Below are positions 31,550 to 42,836 of a stretch of 64,000 bases of DNA, piece by piece (the first letter of the stretch is position 1; the number at the start of each line of letters is the position of its first letter). Under the pieces are notes generated by a model that worked only from the letters and a program-made list of their open reading frames with translations, searched no databases and had not been told where the DNA came from. The DNA is from Bacillus sp. FJAT-29814. GTDB taxonomy: Bacteria; Bacillota; Bacilli; Bacillales; Cytobacillaceae. The position numbers and the translations under genes are program-made. Location of the stretch: contig NZ_LMTJ01000004.1 in the NCBI RefSeq assembly GCF_001510715.1, positions 186,001 to 250,000 of the forward strand. Reading direction: 5' to 3'.

Positions 31550-34500
31550 TTACATATTTCTTCGGTACTGACCGCCGACTTCGTATAAGGCCCTGGTGAT
31601 CTGCCCGAGGCTGGCAACTTTGACGGTTTCCATCAGTTCAGCAAAAATATTGCCGCCGCTAACGGCCGCTTCCTTCAAACGCTTCAAAGCGGCCGTGGAT
31701 TCATCCTTGTGCGCTTCCTGGAATTCTCGCAAATTGTGAATCTGCAGCTCCTTTTCCTCCGTTGTGGCTCGCGCCAATTCCATGTTGTCAATCTCTTCTA
31801 GGGACGGAGGATTTGGATTCAAATATGTGTTAACGCCGATGATCGGCAGCTCGCCCGTATGCTTTTTCATTTCATAGTACATTGACTCATCCTGAATTTT
31901 GCCGCGCTGATACTGGGTTTCCATCGCTCCTAGCACGCCGCCGCGGTCGTTGAGACGGTCAAATTCCTGAAGGACCGCCTCCTCCACAAGGTCGGTCAGC
32001 TCCTCAACGATAAACGAACCCTGAAGCGGATTTTCGTTTTTCGTCAAGCCATGCTCTTTTGTGATAATCATCTGAATGGCCATCGCCCGGCGCACCGACT
32101 CTTCTGTCGGGGTCGTGATCGCCTCGTCATAGGCGTTCGTATGCAGTGAATTACAGTTATCATGCAGTGCCATCAACGCCTGAAGCGTCGTGCGGATGTC
32201 GTTAAAATCAATCTCCTGGGCATGCAGCGAACGTCCGGAAGTCTGCACATGGTACTTCAGCTTTTGACTGCGTTCGTTGGCACCGTACTTATCGCGCATC
32301 ACCGTTGCCCAAATCCGGCGGGCTACGCGGCCGATCACGGTATACTCCGGATCGAGTCCGTTCGAGAAGAAAAACGACAGGTTTGGCGCAAAGTCATCAA
32401 TATGCATGCCGCGGCTCAAGTAATACTCGACATAGGTAAATCCGTTCGACAGCGTAAACGCCAGCTGCGAAATCGGGTTCGCGCCCGCTTCGGCAATATG
32501 GTAGCCGGAAATTGACACCGAGTAGTAGTTCCGGACTTGATGGTCAATGAAATATTGCTGGATATCGCCCATCATCCTAAGGGCAAATTCTGTTGAAAAA
32601 ATGCACGTGTTCTGGCCTTGGTCTTCTTTTAAAATATCGGCCTGCACTGTACCGCGGACCGTTTTTAACGTATAGGCTCTGACTTCTGTGAATTCTTCGA
32701 CTGTCAGGGTGCGGCCGAGTTCTGCCTCTTTCCGTTTCACCTGCTGATCAATCGCCGTGTTCATGAACATCGCCAGAATGATCGGCGCCGGCCCGTTAAT
32801 TGTCATTGATACGGATGTTGACGGATGGCATAAGTCAAACCCGTCGTATAGTTTCTTCATGTCGTCTAATGTACAAACGCTGACGCCGCTTTCGCCGACT
32901 TTGCCATAGATGTCTGGGCGATAATCCGGATCCTCACCGTAAAGAGTAACCGAGTCAAACGCGGTGCTGAGGCGCTTCGCCGGATCATCCTTCGAAAGGT
33001 AATGGAAGCGGCGGTTCGTCCGTTCCGGCGTGCCTTCACCGGCAAACTGCCGTTTCGGATCCTCGCCTTCGCGCTTGAACGGGAATACCCCGGCAGTGTA
33101 TGGGAACGAGCCCGGCACGTTTTCGCGGTACACCCAGCGCAAGATTTCGCCATAATCCTTGTATTTCGGCAAGGCGACTTTTGGAATCTTCAAGCCGGAT
33201 AGGCTGGTTGTTTTTAAAATCGTGATAATTTCTTTGTCGCGGATTCTGGTGACGAATTGATCGCCCGAGTACGCCTCTTTCGTTTTTTCCCAGTTGTCGA
33301 GAATGCGCTTGGACTCTGGCGTCAGCTTGGCTTCTGTTTCTTGCTTGACCGTTTGGAGAGCTTTGACCACTTCTGGCTGGTCCATGACCGCATCGATTGC
33401 CCCTTCGAGCTGGAACAGTTTCCGGGCGATGTTCGCCTGCTCTTCGGCTTTTTTATGATAATTGCGCACCGTTTCGGTGATTTCTCTTAAGTAATAGCGG
33501 CGGTCAGTCGGGATAATGACGTTTTGTTTTTCGACTTTGGCCTCTTTGCTGTAGGAGGTTACCCAGTCTGTCCCCGCTTTTTCGTTGATTTTTTCGACAA
33601 GCGCGGCAAACAACGCGTTTGTGCCAGGGTCGTGGAACTGGCTAGCAATCGTGCCATAGACCGGCATCTCGGACGGATCTTTTTCAAACAGCATATGGCT
33701 GCGCTGGTACTGTTTCTGCACCTGGCGCTGGGCATCCTCCGAGCCCTTCCGCTCAAATTTGTTGATGACAATCAGGTCGGCAAAATCGATCATATCGATT
33801 TTTTCAAGCTGTGACGGCGCGCCGAACTCGCTCGTCATGACATAAAGGGAGACATCGCAAATATCGGTAATGCCGGCGTCACCTTGGCCGATTCCGCTTG
33901 TCTCGACGATGACCATCTCAAACCCGGCGGCTTTGGTAACCGCGACCGCGTCTTTAATGGCTAGTGACAGTTCCGATTTCGACGCTCGTGTGGCGAGGCT
34001 GCGCATATACACATTCGGTGAAAAAATGGCATTCATGCGGATGCGGTCGCCCAATAGTGCGCCACCTGTTTTCTGTTTCGTCGGGTCGACCGACAGGATG
34101 GCGACTTTTTTGTTCGGAAATTCATTGATAAAGCGGCGAATCAATTCGTCCGTGAGGGAGCTTTTTCCCGCCCCACCCGTTCCGGTGATGCCGACAACCG
34201 GAATTTGCTGCTCAAGTGTTTTTACTTTTTCCAAAACTTGCTCAGCGGTTGCCGCTGCTTCGTTTGTCAGATCAACATGATTTTCCGCCAGCGTGATCAG
34301 CTTGGCAATCGCGTTTGTATCGCCGGCAGGCAATTTTTCAATTTGGTCAGCGATGGTTTCGGTGGCAACTGTTGAAAAATCGCACTCCTCAATCATCAGG
34401 TCAATCATGCCCTGCAGGCCCAAGATGCGGCCGTCTTCCGGCGAGAAGATCCGAGCGATGCCGTACTCGTGCAGCTCGTTGATTTCGCGTGGGATAATGA

Positions 34501-34810
34501 CACCGCCGCCACCGCCGTAGATCCGGATATGCGGTGCGCCTTTTTCTTTTAACAAGTCATGCATGTATTTAAAGTATTCCACGTGTCCGCCCTGGTAAGA
34601 GGAAATGGCGATCCCCTGAACGTCCTCTTGAATCGCGGCGTTGACGACCTCCTCGACCGAGCGGTTGTGCCCGAGGTGAATGACCTCGGCTCCGCTCGCT
34701 TGAAGGATGCGCCGCATGATATTAATCGAAGCATCGTGACCGTCAAACAAACTCGACGCCGTCACAAAGCGAATATGATGCTTCGGCTTGTATTTTCCCG
34801 TAGTGCTCAT
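31550..34810 (-). CDS. icmF: Fused isobutyryl-CoA mutase IcmF
   Basis: Adenosylcobalamin-dependent carbon-skeleton mutase interconverting isobutyryl-CoA and n-butyryl-CoA (and often isovaleryl/pivalyl-CoA), fused to its G-protein chaperone. The N-terminal B12 domain (about 12-140) has the axial histidine in [10 protein letters not shown] (His25) and SSYQGGH. The MeaI-type GTPase has a P-loop GTGGAGKS at 210-217. The mutase large domain fills about 560-1086 ([31 protein letters not shown] end). Last gene of the mmgA-to-icmF unit. Length 1086, as in other IcmF proteins. Confidence 0.96.
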   Translation of the reverse strand: MSTTGKYKPKHHIRFVTASSLFDGHDASINIMRRILQASGAEVIHLGHNRSVEEVVNAAIQEDVQGIAISSYQGGHVEYFKYMHDLLKEKGAPHIRIYGGGGGVIIPREINELHEYGIARIFSPEDGRILGLQGMIDLMIEECDFSTVATETIADQIEKLPAGDTNAIAKLITLAENHVDLTNEAAATAEQVLEKVKTLEQQIPVVGITGTGGAGKSSLTDELIRRFINEFPNKKVAILSVDPTKQKTGGALLGDRIRMNAIFSPNVYMRSLATRASKSELSLAIKDAVAVTKAAGFEMVIVETSGIGQGDAGITDICDVSLYVMTSEFGAPSQLEKIDMIDFADLIVINKFERKGSEDAQRQVQKQYQRSHMLFEKDPSEMPVYGTIASQFHDPGTNALFAALVEKINEKAGTDWVTSYSKEAKVEKQNVIIPTDRRYYLREITETVRNYHKKAEEQANIARKLFQLEGAIDAVMDQPEVVKALQTVKQETEAKLTPESKRILDNWEKTKEAYSGDQFVTRIRDKEIITILKTTSLSGLKIPKVALPKYKDYGEILRWVYRENVPGSFPYTAGVFPFKREGEDPKRQFAGEGTPERTNRRFHYLSKDDPAKRLSTAFDSVTLYGEDPDYRPDIYGKVGESGVSVCTLDDMKKLYDGFDLCHPSTSVSMTINGPAPIILAMFMNTAIDQQVKRKEAELGRTLTVEEFTEVRAYTLKTVRGTVQADILKEDQGQNTCIFSTEFALRMMGDIQQYFIDHQVRNYYSVSISGYHIAEAGANPISQLAFTLSNGFTYVEYYLSRGMHIDDFAPNLSFFFSNGLDPEYTVIGRVARRIWATVMRDKYGANERSQKLKYHVQTSGRSLHAQEIDFNDIRTTLQALMALHDNCNSLHTNAYDEAITTPTEESVRRAMAIQMIITKEHGLTKNENPLQGSFIVEELTDLVEEAVLQEFDRLNDRGGVLGAMETQYQRGKIQDESMYYEMKKHTGELPIIGVNTYLNPNPPSLEEIDNMELARATTEEKELQIHNLREFQEAHKDESTAALKRLKEAAVSGGNIFAELMETVKVASLGQITRALYEVGGQYRRNM

Positions 34811-34867
34811 CCATATGGCCCCCTTTGTTATTTTAAAAACCGTGAAGATCCCTTTTTTAAAAAGCGA

Positions 34868-35500
34868 TTATTTCGCCCCTTTGACCCCAAGTCCTTTAAA
34901 AATAAATTCCGTTTGTAGCTCGATGTATTCGTCCAGTGTGAACAGCTTGCGGAGCGCCCAGCGGCGGAAGCCCCACATTTGACCCTGGACAAAAATATCG
35001 TGAGCGATGATTTTGACCTGTTTTTCCGACAGCGCAAGCTCGCCGTTTTCGATGCATTTATTGAGCAGGTTCTCAAACATCGCCACCATTTCCATTTCCT
35101 TTTTCAACACATATGGAAGCGCGTCTTTGGACAATGACTTGACCTCCTGGTACATGACCAGCACTTCCGCCTGCATTTCGTCCATGACATGAAAGAAGTT
35201 GGCAATCCCGAGCTTCAAGCTTTCCAGTGTCCCCTCTTTACCATGCAGGTCCTCCTCCAGCCGCTCCTTGACGTGGTCATATATGCTGTCGCAGACCAGA
35301 TATAAGACATCTTCCTTCGTGCGAATGTATTCATATAAGGTACCGATGCTGAACCCGGCCGACTTCGCTATCTCCCGGGTCGTCGTCCGGTGAAACCCCT
35401 TTTCTTTAAAAAGTGCAACCGCCCCTTTGATCATTTGGTCACGCCGCTTTTGCACCAGGCGTTCGTCCTTGACCGAGGCCTGAACCTCCCGCTTTGTCAT
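34868..35500 (-). CDS. TetR/AcrR family transcriptional regulator (FadR-like)
   Basis: DNA-binding repressor of 210 residues. An N-terminal TetR helix-turn-helix spans about 20-66 (IKGAVALFKEKGFHRTTTRE, IAKSAGFSIGTLYEYIRTKE). The C-terminal ligand domain is helical. It is encoded inside a fatty-acid degradation unit, between an acyl-CoA dehydrogenase and icmF. The pair of nearly identical operators upstream of mmgA (40435) and fadF (42837) are its likely targets, with acyl-CoA the likely inducer by analogy with B. subtilis FadR. Target assignment is inference. Confidence 0.88.
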   Translation of the reverse strand: MTKREVQASVKDERLVQKRRDQMIKGAVALFKEKGFHRTTTREIAKSAGFSIGTLYEYIRTKEDVLYLVCDSIYDHVKERLEEDLHGKEGTLESLKLGIANFFHVMDEMQAEVLVMYQEVKSLSKDALPYVLKKEMEMVAMFENLLNKCIENGELALSEKQVKIIAHDIFVQGQMWGFRRWALRKLFTLDEYIELQTEFIFKGLGVKGAK

Positions 35501-35518
35501 CCCCGTTCAACCGCTCCC

Positions 35519-35638
35519 TGTCTAGCTCCGTTCGCTAGCCCCTCGAGTCGCTTCGGTCCTGCCAATGAAGTCAAAAACCGACTTCACTGTCAGGCCCTCC
35601 AGCGCTTGTCGGGGCTGACCAAGCGAACTCCGCTTTTC
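35519..35638. repeat. 120-bp dispersed repeat, copy 2
   Basis: Fills almost all of the 141-bp gap between the acyl-CoA dehydrogenase and the TetR gene, from TGTCTAGCTCC to CCGCTTTT. Inverted relative to copy 1. The middle has an inverted repeat (TGAAGTC.../...GACTTCA), so the RNA can fold. Confidence 0.85.
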
Positions 35639-35641
35639 TAT

Positions 35642-36781
35642 TTACTTAGTCAGCATTCTAGAAATAACGAGGCGCTGGATTTCCTGCGTGCCCTCGTAGA
35701 TTTGTGTGATTTTGGCGTCGCGCATGAACCGCTCAACCGGGTAATCCTTTGTATAGCCGTAGCCGCCAAACACCTGGACCGCTTCCGTGGTGACCTTCAT
35801 GGCCGTGTCGCCGGCAAACAATTTGGACATCGCTGACTCTTTTCCATATGGAAGACCATTTGACTCAAGCCAGGCAGCTTGGTAGGTTAATAGTCTCGAA
35901 GCCTCAATGCTAGTGGCCATATCGGCAAGCTTAAAGCTGATGCCCTGGTTCGCGGCGATTGGTTTTCCGAATTGGTGGCGTTCCTTCGCATAAGCAACCG
36001 CCGCATCCAATGCGCCTTGCGCAATCCCGACTGCCTGGGCAGCAATTCCGTTTCGGCCGCCATCAAGCGTCATCATCGCAATTTTGAAGCCTTCACCCTC
36101 TTCACCAAGGCGGTTTTCAACCGGAACCTTGCAATCTTCAAAAATAATTTCGGTTGTAGGTGACGAACGAATGCCGAGTTTCTTTTCTTTTTTACCGACA
36201 GAGAAGCCCGGAAAGTCTTTTTCTACGATGAATGCCGTTGTGCCGCGCTGCTTGCTGGACGGGTCCGTTAAAGCAAATACGACATAAATGTCGGCCTCGC
36301 CGCCGTTGGTGATGAAAATTTTTGAACCGTTCAGGACATAATGGTCACCTTCGAGACGGGCATTTGTCCGCATTCCGCCGGCGTCCGAACCGCTGCCTGG
36401 CTCAGTTAAGCCATAAGCCCCGATTTTCGAGCCTTCCGCCATCGGACGAAGATATTTTTGCTTCTGCTCTTCGTTACCGAACTTGTAAACCGGCCAGCCG
36501 GCGAGTGACGTATGAGCAGACAGGGTAACCCCGATGGATGAGTCGATGCGGGACAGCTCCTCAACGGCGATGCAATAGGCAAGATAGTCACTGCCGATGC
36601 CGCCGTACTCCTCTGGCCACGGAATTCCGGTCAGCCCCAGTTCCGCCATTTTGTCAAAAATCTCTCGGTCAAAGCGCTCTTCCTCATCGCGTTCCGCTGC
36701 AGTCGGGGCAATCTCGTTCAACGCGAAATCGCGCACCATTTTGCGAATCATTTCATGTTCTTCGGATAGTTTAAAGTACAT
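35642..36781 (-). CDS. acdA: Acyl-CoA dehydrogenase (AcdA)
   Basis: FAD-dependent enzyme of 379 residues oxidising acyl-CoA to trans-2-enoyl-CoA. Typical segments: [15 protein letters not shown] (FAD/substrate), [34 protein letters not shown] and the catalytic glutamate in [16 protein letters not shown]. In B. subtilis acdA lies beside fadF and rpoE, which matches this locus. Electrons would pass to ETF and then to FadF. Confidence 0.95.
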   Translation of the reverse strand: MYFKLSEEHEMIRKMVRDFALNEIAPTAAERDEEERFDREIFDKMAELGLTGIPWPEEYGGIGSDYLAYCIAVEELSRIDSSIGVTLSAHTSLAGWPVYKFGNEEQKQKYLRPMAEGSKIGAYGLTEPGSGSDAGGMRTNARLEGDHYVLNGSKIFITNGGEADIYVVFALTDPSSKQRGTTAFIVEKDFPGFSVGKKEKKLGIRSSPTTEIIFEDCKVPVENRLGEEGEGFKIAMMTLDGGRNGIAAQAVGIAQGALDAAVAYAKERHQFGKPIAANQGISFKLADMATSIEASRLLTYQAAWLESNGLPYGKESAMSKLFAGDTAMKVTTEAVQVFGGYGYTKDYPVERFMRDAKITQIYEGTQEIQRLVISRMLTK

Positions 36782-36802
36782 TTTCGGTGTCCTCCTTAGT
36801 TT

Positions 36803-36912
36803 TATCTACAATTTTTGGGACGATATCTACAAATTTTTAAATATATCTACAAAATTTCGAAGGATATCTACAATTTTTAAAATATATCTACAAATGTAAC
36901 AATTTAGTCACA
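36803..36912. repeat. 20-21-bp phased array D (TATCTACA core)
   Basis: TATCTACA starts at 36803, 36824, 36844, 36865 and 36885, with a degenerate TAGTCACA at 36905. Steps are 21, 20, 21, 20, 20. It fills the gap between two acyl-CoA dehydrogenase genes of the same operon and would be transcribed as TGTAGATA units. Confidence 0.9.
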
Positions 36913-36922
36913 ATTCCCTCAC

Positions 36923-38053
36923 TTAAAGGTGCTTGCTGATCACAATCCGCTGAATCTCGCTCGTGCCCTCGTAAATTTCCGTCACCTTGGCATCGCGGAA
37001 ATAGCGCTCGACCGGGTAATCCTCGGTGTAGCCGTAGCCGCCGAACACCTGAATCGCTTCGGTGGCAACCTCCACCGCCGTCCGGGTCGCAAACAGTTTC
37101 GCCATCGACGCTTCCATGCCGCATTTCACCCCGCGCTGGCGCAGGTCGGCGGCACGATAGACTAATAGTTTCGCAGCCTCGACGCTCGTAGCCATGTCTG
37201 CCAGTTTAAAGCCGATTCCCTGCTGGGCGGCAATTGGCTTTCCGAACTGGTGGCGCCCCTTGGCATATTCGGTTGCGGCCGACAGCGCGGCTTCGGCAAT
37301 CCCAAGCGCCTGTGCGGCAATCCCAATGCGGCCGACATCAAGGTTCGCCATGGCAATCTTGAAGCCTTCGCCCTCAACTCCAAGCAGGTTCTCCGCCGGA
37401 ACGCGCATGTCCTCAAACGTCAGCTGCACTGTTCGCGAACCATGCAGTCCCATCTTCTTCTCGTCCTTGCCAACCACGAGGCCCGGGGTGTTTTTTTCAA
37501 CAATAAACGCCGATACCCCTTTGCTGCCTAATTCCAGATTTGTTTTGGCAAACACGATGTAAACGTCTGCCTCGCCGCCGTTGGTGATGAACACCTTCGA
37601 GCCGTTGATGACATAATGATCGCCATCGCGAACCGCCCGCGATTTCAAACTGGCAGCATCAGACCCGGCGCTCGGCTCAGTGAGGCAAAACGCCCCAAGG
37701 TATTCACCGGAGGAAAGCTTCGGCACGTACTTCTGCTTCTGCTCCTCTGTGCCAAAATAAAGAATCGGATTCGTGCCGACCGATGTATGCACCGACAAAA
37801 TCACGCCAATCGTCGCGCTGACCTTAGATAGCTCGTTAATCGCGATGATGTAGGAGGTGAAATCCATTTCGGCGCCGCCGTATTGCTCCGGCACCGGGAT
37901 GCCCATCAGCCCGAGCTCCCCCATTTTGCGAAGAATCTCACGCGGAAACTCGCCGTTTTCCATTTTTTCAATAAATGGGGCAATTTCGCTGGCGGCAAAA
38001 TCGCGCACCATTTTCCGCATCATTTCTTGCTCTTCTGTGAAGTGTAAATTCAT
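36923..38053 (-). CDS. Acyl-CoA dehydrogenase, second copy
   Basis: Paralogue of the neighbouring AcdA with 376 residues and the same motifs: [63 protein letters not shown] with the catalytic Glu. The ATG at 38051-38053 is 6 nt from GGGGAG; an in-frame start at 38095 would add 14 unrelated residues. Two dehydrogenases side by side suggest different chain-length or branched substrates. Confidence 0.94.
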   Translation of the reverse strand: MNLHFTEEQEMMRKMVRDFAASEIAPFIEKMENGEFPREILRKMGELGLMGIPVPEQYGGAEMDFTSYIIAINELSKVSATIGVILSVHTSVGTNPILYFGTEEQKQKYVPKLSSGEYLGAFCLTEPSAGSDAASLKSRAVRDGDHYVINGSKVFITNGGEADVYIVFAKTNLELGSKGVSAFIVEKNTPGLVVGKDEKKMGLHGSRTVQLTFEDMRVPAENLLGVEGEGFKIAMANLDVGRIGIAAQALGIAEAALSAATEYAKGRHQFGKPIAAQQGIGFKLADMATSVEAAKLLVYRAADLRQRGVKCGMEASMAKLFATRTAVEVATEAIQVFGGYGYTEDYPVERYFRDAKVTEIYEGTSEIQRIVISKHL

Positions 38054-38140
38054 GGTGAACTCCCCTTTTGGAGATTGTATAGCGGCCGTACTCATCTTAA
38101 AAACCCCTTTCCCGAGGTTGATTCTTGAAAAAATGTCCCC

Positions 38141-38992
38141 CTACTCGTAAACGTAGAACCCTCTGCCGGTTTTCTTCCCGAGCCAGCCTGCTTTTACATA
38201 TTTACGCAGCAGTGGGCATGGGCGGTACTTGTCATCGCCAAACCCTTCATGCAACGTTTCCATGATGTAAAGGCAAGTATCCAAGCCGATAAAGTCAGCC
38301 AACGTGAGTGGCCCCATCGGGTGGTTCATCCCAAGCTTCATGACTTCATCAATCGCTTCCTTCGTCGCCACGCCCTCGTACAACGTATAGATGGCCTCAT
38401 TGATCATTGGCATTAGTACGCGGTTGGAAACGAATCCTGGGAAATCGTTGACCTCCACCGGGACTTTGCTGAGGGTCTTGGTCATGTCTTCGATCACCTG
38501 ATATACTTCGTCGGCCGTCGCCAATCCGCGAATGATTTCCACCAGCTTCATCACCGGTACCGGATTCATGAAGTGCATGCCAATCACCTTTTCAGGACGC
38601 TTCGTGGCTGCCGCAATTTCCGTAATTGGTAGCGATGATGTGTTGCTCGCTAGTATCGCGTGTGGTGGGGCAATTTCGTCAAGCTGGCCAAAAATTTTCG
38701 TTTTGATTTCCATATTTTCAACTGCCGCTTCGATGACGAGATCAACCCCGGCTGCATCTTGCAAATCGGTTGAGGGGGTCAAACGTCCTAACACTTCCTG
38801 CTTTTGTTCCTCCGTCATCCTTCCTTTATCGACGTTGCGCGCAAGGTTTTTGTTGATCACCCCAAGGCCGCGCTCAACATATTCCGGTTTTAAATCATTT
38901 AACACCACCGTATATCCCGCTTGGGCGCACACCTGAGCTATCCCCGAGCCCATTTGTCCCGCACCGATCACCATTACCTTTTCAACCTTCAT
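38141..38992 (-). CDS. mmgB: 3-hydroxybutyryl-CoA dehydrogenase
   Basis: NAD(P)-dependent enzyme for 3-hydroxybutyryl-CoA/acetoacetyl-CoA, 283 residues. Rossmann motif [19 protein letters not shown], catalytic region [14 protein letters not shown] and [16 protein letters not shown], and C-terminal [20 protein letters not shown]. The Shine-Dalgarno AACGGAGG is 8 nt from the ATG. Second gene of the unit after mmgA. Confidence 0.95.
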   Translation of the reverse strand: MKVEKVMVIGAGQMGSGIAQVCAQAGYTVVLNDLKPEYVERGLGVINKNLARNVDKGRMTEEQKQEVLGRLTPSTDLQDAAGVDLVIEAAVENMEIKTKIFGQLDEIAPPHAILASNTSSLPITEIAAATKRPEKVIGMHFMNPVPVMKLVEIIRGLATADEVYQVIEDMTKTLSKVPVEVNDFPGFVSNRVLMPMINEAIYTLYEGVATKEAIDEVMKLGMNHPMGPLTLADFIGLDTCLYIMETLHEGFGDDKYRPCPLLRKYVKAGWLGKKTGRGFYVYE

Positions 38993-39039
38993 GATTTCCC
39001 CTCCGTTTTAAAGCATTTATTTTTAAAAATTTCTCATCC

Positions 39040-39170
39040 GACAGTTACACCACTTTATACGACAATTGGATGCCGCCATAAGACAGTTACGTCACCTTAT
39101 ACGACAGTTGGACGCTACCATGCGACAGTAACCACATCCTATGGGACAGTTAACCCGCCACATGACAGAA
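39040..39170. repeat. 21-bp phased array E (GACAGTT core)
   Basis: GACAGTT-like cores at 39040, 39061 (GACAATT), 39082, 39103, 39124 (GACAGTA), 39145 and 39164 (GACAGAA). Steps are 21, 21, 21, 21, 21 and 19 bp. It occupies the 186-bp gap between mmgA and mmgB. Confidence 0.9.
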
Positions 39171-39178
39171 AACCCTAC

Positions 39179-40366
39179 TTACCCCTTCGGCACCTCAATC
39201 ATGATTGCGTCGCCCTGGCCGCCACCCGAGCAAATCGCCGCCACTCCGATGCCGCCACCGCGGCGCTTCAATTCGTGCATCAATGTGATGATGATCCGTG
39301 CTCCGCTGGCGCCAATCGGGTGGCCGAGGGCAACCGCACCGCCGTTGACATTGACTCTTTCCGGATCCAAACCGGCGATCTGACCGCTTGCCAAGGCTAC
39401 AGCGGCAAACGCCTCGTTGATTTCAAACAAGTCAATCTCCGCTAAACTCCGCCCAGTTTTTCGCAAAATTTCATTTATCACAAGGCCCGGTGTCTGTGGA
39501 AAGTCCTTGGCCTCCACCGCAATCGCGGCCTGACCAATAATAACTGCTTCCACCTGCCGGCCTTCGCGCTCAGCCCGTTCTTCGCTCATTAAAACTAGCG
39601 CGCCGGCGCCATCGTTGATTCCAGGTGCATTTCCCGCGGTAATCGTTCCACCCCCGCCAAACGCCGGGCCAAGTTTCGCCAATTTTTCCAACGACGTATC
39701 CTTGCGAGGCGCTTCATCATGTTCAACCACAATGGCCGAACCCTTGCGCTGTGGCACTTCAACTGCAACAATCTCCTCGGCAAACTTGCCGCTTTCAATT
39801 GCCTCAATTGCACGCTTATGGCTTCTCAACGACCACTCATCCTGTGCTTCGCGGCTAAGCCCCATTTCCTCGGCCGTTGAATTTCCGTACGTACCCATGT
39901 GCACGCCGGTAAAGCTGCAACTTAAGCCATCATGGATCATCAAATCCTGAACCGAAGCATCGCCCATCCGCAGCCCCCATCTTGCTTTTGGCAGAATATA
40001 AGGCGCGTTCGACATGGACTCCATTCCGCCGGCCACAATCAACTCTTCATCGCCCGCCCGGATGATTTGATCCGCCAGCGTCACACTGCGCAGGCCGGAA
40101 GCACATACCTTGTTGATGGTTTCCGTTTTGACCTCCCACGGCAAGTCGGCATGACGCGCCGCCTGACGTGACGGAATCTGCCCCTGTCCGCCTTGCAAAA
40201 CCGATCCGAAAATGACTTCCTGAACGTCCTCCGGCTTCACACCCGCGCGCCCCAGCGCCTCTTTAATCGCGATGCCACCCAGCTGTGATGCAGTGAAGCT
40301 GCTTAGCCCACCGCCAAACTTGCCAAATGGCGTGCGGACCCCGCTTAAAATAACCGTTCTCCCCAT
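39179..40366 (-). CDS. mmgA: Acetyl-CoA C-acetyltransferase (thiolase)
   Basis: Condenses or cleaves acetoacetyl-CoA; 395 residues. Nucleophile in [14 protein letters not shown], histidine in [16 protein letters not shown] and second cysteine in [14 protein letters not shown], all as in biosynthetic/degradative thiolases. The ATG at 40364-40366 is 8 nt after AAAGGGA; the ATG nine bases upstream is too close. First gene of the mmgA-mmgB-acd-acdA-tetR-icmF unit. Confidence 0.95.
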   Translation of the reverse strand: MGRTVILSGVRTPFGKFGGGLSSFTASQLGGIAIKEALGRAGVKPEDVQEVIFGSVLQGGQGQIPSRQAARHADLPWEVKTETINKVCASGLRSVTLADQIIRAGDEELIVAGGMESMSNAPYILPKARWGLRMGDASVQDLMIHDGLSCSFTGVHMGTYGNSTAEEMGLSREAQDEWSLRSHKRAIEAIESGKFAEEIVAVEVPQRKGSAIVVEHDEAPRKDTSLEKLAKLGPAFGGGGTITAGNAPGINDGAGALVLMSEERAEREGRQVEAVIIGQAAIAVEAKDFPQTPGLVINEILRKTGRSLAEIDLFEINEAFAAVALASGQIAGLDPERVNVNGGAVALGHPIGASGARIIITLMHELKRRGGGIGVAAICSGGGQGDAIMIEVPKG

Positions 40367-40434
40367 CCATAACATCCCTTTCCGTTTGGTTTTATCCCCA
40401 TGACAATTCCCAATTTTCAGTCACAAACAATCAC

Positions 40435-40456
40435 ATTGACTGAACGCTCGCTCAAC
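40435..40456. promoter_or_regulatory. Candidate TetR/FadR-type operator upstream of mmgA
   Basis: Plus strand ATTGACTGAACGCTCGCTCA and two further bases. The core TGAACGCTCGCTCA is an imperfect palindrome. It agrees with the reverse complement of the site before fadF through the pattern ATTGACTGAAYGCTCRYTCA (3 variable positions in 20). Confidence 0.65.
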
Positions 40457-40548
40457 ACAACAACAAAAACATACGCAGAGGCCCGAGTCACAACCCTGCT
40501 AATTCAAGTAAACAAATGTAAGCGTTTTACCCATCTATTCTATTTTAC

Positions 40549-40624
40549 ATAAAAAATAGCAGAAGTTGAATTATTTTACACAAAATATTTTTAAAATTGT
40601 GCATTTCCCCAACCTCTGCTATTT
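40549..40624 (-). terminator. Terminator of fadF
   Basis: A 15-bp stem AAATAGCAGAGGTTG/CAACTTCTGCTATTT (one G-U) enclosing an AT-rich loop that can pair further, followed on the minus strand by TTTATG. Starts about 10 bp after the fadF stop. Confidence 0.75.
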
Positions 40625-40634
40625 CATTTAAAAA

Positions 40635-42746
40635 TTAAGAAGCTACTGCAGCCGGCTCGCCGCAAACAGCTTTTTCGAGAAGCTCGGCTACATCATAGGT
40701 GGCAACCTTGTCTTCAACTTCTTTCGCTTTCGTGCCGTCAGACAGCATGGTCAGGCAGTACGGGCAGCCGGAGCTGATCACCGATGGATTGACGGACAGT
40801 GCCTGCTCGGTCCGAGCTACGTTGATGCGGTGTCCGGTTTCTTCCTCCATCCACATCAAACCGCCGCCGGCGCCACAGCACATGCCCTTTTCGCGGTTGC
40901 GCTCCATTTCCAGCAGCTTGACGCCAGGGATGGCCTTCAAGATTTCACGCGGCGGATCATATACGTCGTTGTAACGTCCTAAGTAACAGGAATCATGGAA
41001 CGTGATCGTCTCGTTCACGGCATGCTTCGGCTTCAAACGGCCGTCTCGGACAAGCTCGAACAGCACTTCGGTATGGTGGTAAACTTCAGCCTCCAAGCCA
41101 AAATCAGGATATTCATTTTTGAAAATATTGTAGGCGTGAGGGTCAATCGTGACGATTTTCTTCGCGCCTGCTTTTTCAATTTCGGCGACGTTATTAGCGG
41201 CAAGCTCCTGGAACAGGAACTCGTTGCCGAGACGGCGCACGGTATCGCCGGAGTTCTTTTCTTTGTTGCCAAGGATGGCGAACTTTACGCCAGCTTCGTT
41301 CAGCAATTTCGCAAATGACAAGGCAATCTTCTGACTGCGATTGTCATACGAGCCCATCGAGCCAACCCAGAAGAGGTATTCAAACTCTTCGCCGGCCTTG
41401 TTCATTTCCTTAACGGTTTTCACTTTCACATCCTCGCGAGCTTCGCGCCAGGTTTCACGCTCTTTTCTGTTCAAGCCCCACGGGTTGCCCTGACGTTCAA
41501 TGTTGGTGATGGCGCGCTGGGCGTCAGCATCCATTTTTCCTTCTGTTAAAACTAAATAACGGCGCAGGTCGATGATTTTATCAACATGCTCGTTCATGAC
41601 CGGACATTGGTCTTCACAGTTCCGACACGTTGTACAAGCCCAGATTTCCTCTTCGGTAATGACATCGCCAATTAGGCTTGGGTTGTAAGCGACTGCTGCT
41701 GCAGACTCTTGCGCACCTTGGCCAGCTGCCGCAAGCGCAAGTTGATTTCCTTGTGTATTCGCAAACGCGAAGGTCGGCACCCATGGCTGCTTTTGCGTCA
41801 CCGCAGCCCCATAGTTGGTGAGATGATCGCGCATTTTTAAGATTAAATCCATCGGCGACAGCATTTTTCCGGTGCCGGTGGCCGGACACATGTTGGTACA
41901 GCGGCCGCACTCTACACAGGCATAAAAGTCAATCATTTGCAGCTGGGTGAAGTCTTCAATTTTTCCAACCCCGAAGGTTTCTTGCGTTTCATCTTCAAAA
42001 TCAATTTTCTTCAGCTTGCCCGGTTTTTCCAACCGGTTAAAGTAGACATTCACCGGTCCGGCAATTAAGTGCATATGTTTTCCCTGCGGTATGTAAACCA
42101 GGAAGGATAACAGGAAAATTAAGTGAATCCACCAAGCGATGTAGAAAATCACAATGGAAGCCGTTTCGCCAATTCCAGCGAGCGCCATCGCAATCAGCGA
42201 AGCCACCGGTTCGGACCAAGTCGGATCTTCGCCGTGCCAGATAATGCCCATGCCGTTTCCTAATAGGACGGAAAGCATCAAGCCGCCGATAAAGATGAGG
42301 ACAAGGCCGGATTTAAAGCCTCGCTTTAAGCGGACCAATTTTTCGATATAGCGGCGGTAGAAAGCCCAAACAACTGCCACCAAAATCACCAACGTAACGA
42401 TTTCCTGGAAAAAAGTAAACCCAGAATACAGTGGTCCAAGCGGCAGGTGGGAACCTGGCGCAATTCCCTTCCAGATAAAATCAATCGCCCCGAATTGGAC
42501 GAGGATGAAGCCGTAGAAGAACATGACGTGGATTGCACCGCTCTTCTTATCCTTTAACAGCTTCTTTTGGCCAAACACGTTGACCCAAATTTTTTCCAGA
42601 CGTGCCTTGACGTTGTTATCAAACTCGACTTTTTTTCCAAGCTTGATATATTGGATCCGTGTTTTCACCACATACACGAACAGGCTGACTGCGTAAGCGG
42701 TTACAGCCAAAAATGCAATAAGGTTAAGCCATAAAAGTCCATTCAT
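40635..42746 (-). CDS. fadF: Iron-sulfur heterodisulfide reductase-like protein FadF
   Basis: Membrane-bound electron carrier thought to pass electrons from ETF/acyl-CoA dehydrogenase to the quinone pool. The N-terminus has a cytochrome-b-like membrane domain of about six helices (to about residue 240). Then follow two [4Fe-4S] motifs (CVECGRCTNMCP and CTTCRNCEDQCP) and CCG-type cysteine domains (FHDSCYLGRYND, MCCGAGGGLMWM, SGCPYCLTML). Length 703, near B. subtilis FadF (ywjF). Own promoter region with an operator at 42837. Confidence 0.94.
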   Translation of the reverse strand: MNGLLWLNLIAFLAVTAYAVSLFVYVVKTRIQYIKLGKKVEFDNNVKARLEKIWVNVFGQKKLLKDKKSGAIHVMFFYGFILVQFGAIDFIWKGIAPGSHLPLGPLYSGFTFFQEIVTLVILVAVVWAFYRRYIEKLVRLKRGFKSGLVLIFIGGLMLSVLLGNGMGIIWHGEDPTWSEPVASLIAMALAGIGETASIVIFYIAWWIHLIFLLSFLVYIPQGKHMHLIAGPVNVYFNRLEKPGKLKKIDFEDETQETFGVGKIEDFTQLQMIDFYACVECGRCTNMCPATGTGKMLSPMDLILKMRDHLTNYGAAVTQKQPWVPTFAFANTQGNQLALAAAGQGAQESAAAVAYNPSLIGDVITEEEIWACTTCRNCEDQCPVMNEHVDKIIDLRRYLVLTEGKMDADAQRAITNIERQGNPWGLNRKERETWREAREDVKVKTVKEMNKAGEEFEYLFWVGSMGSYDNRSQKIALSFAKLLNEAGVKFAILGNKEKNSGDTVRRLGNEFLFQELAANNVAEIEKAGAKKIVTIDPHAYNIFKNEYPDFGLEAEVYHHTEVLFELVRDGRLKPKHAVNETITFHDSCYLGRYNDVYDPPREILKAIPGVKLLEMERNREKGMCCGAGGGLMWMEEETGHRINVARTEQALSVNPSVISSGCPYCLTMLSDGTKAKEVEDKVATYDVAELLEKAVCGEPAAVAS

Positions 42747-42836
42747 GTAAAACGCCCCTTTCTTTGATTTCTCCCCTGTAATTGTTCCAACTACTAGAAA
42801 ATAGATAATTTTCTGAACATCTTACCTCTATTATAT

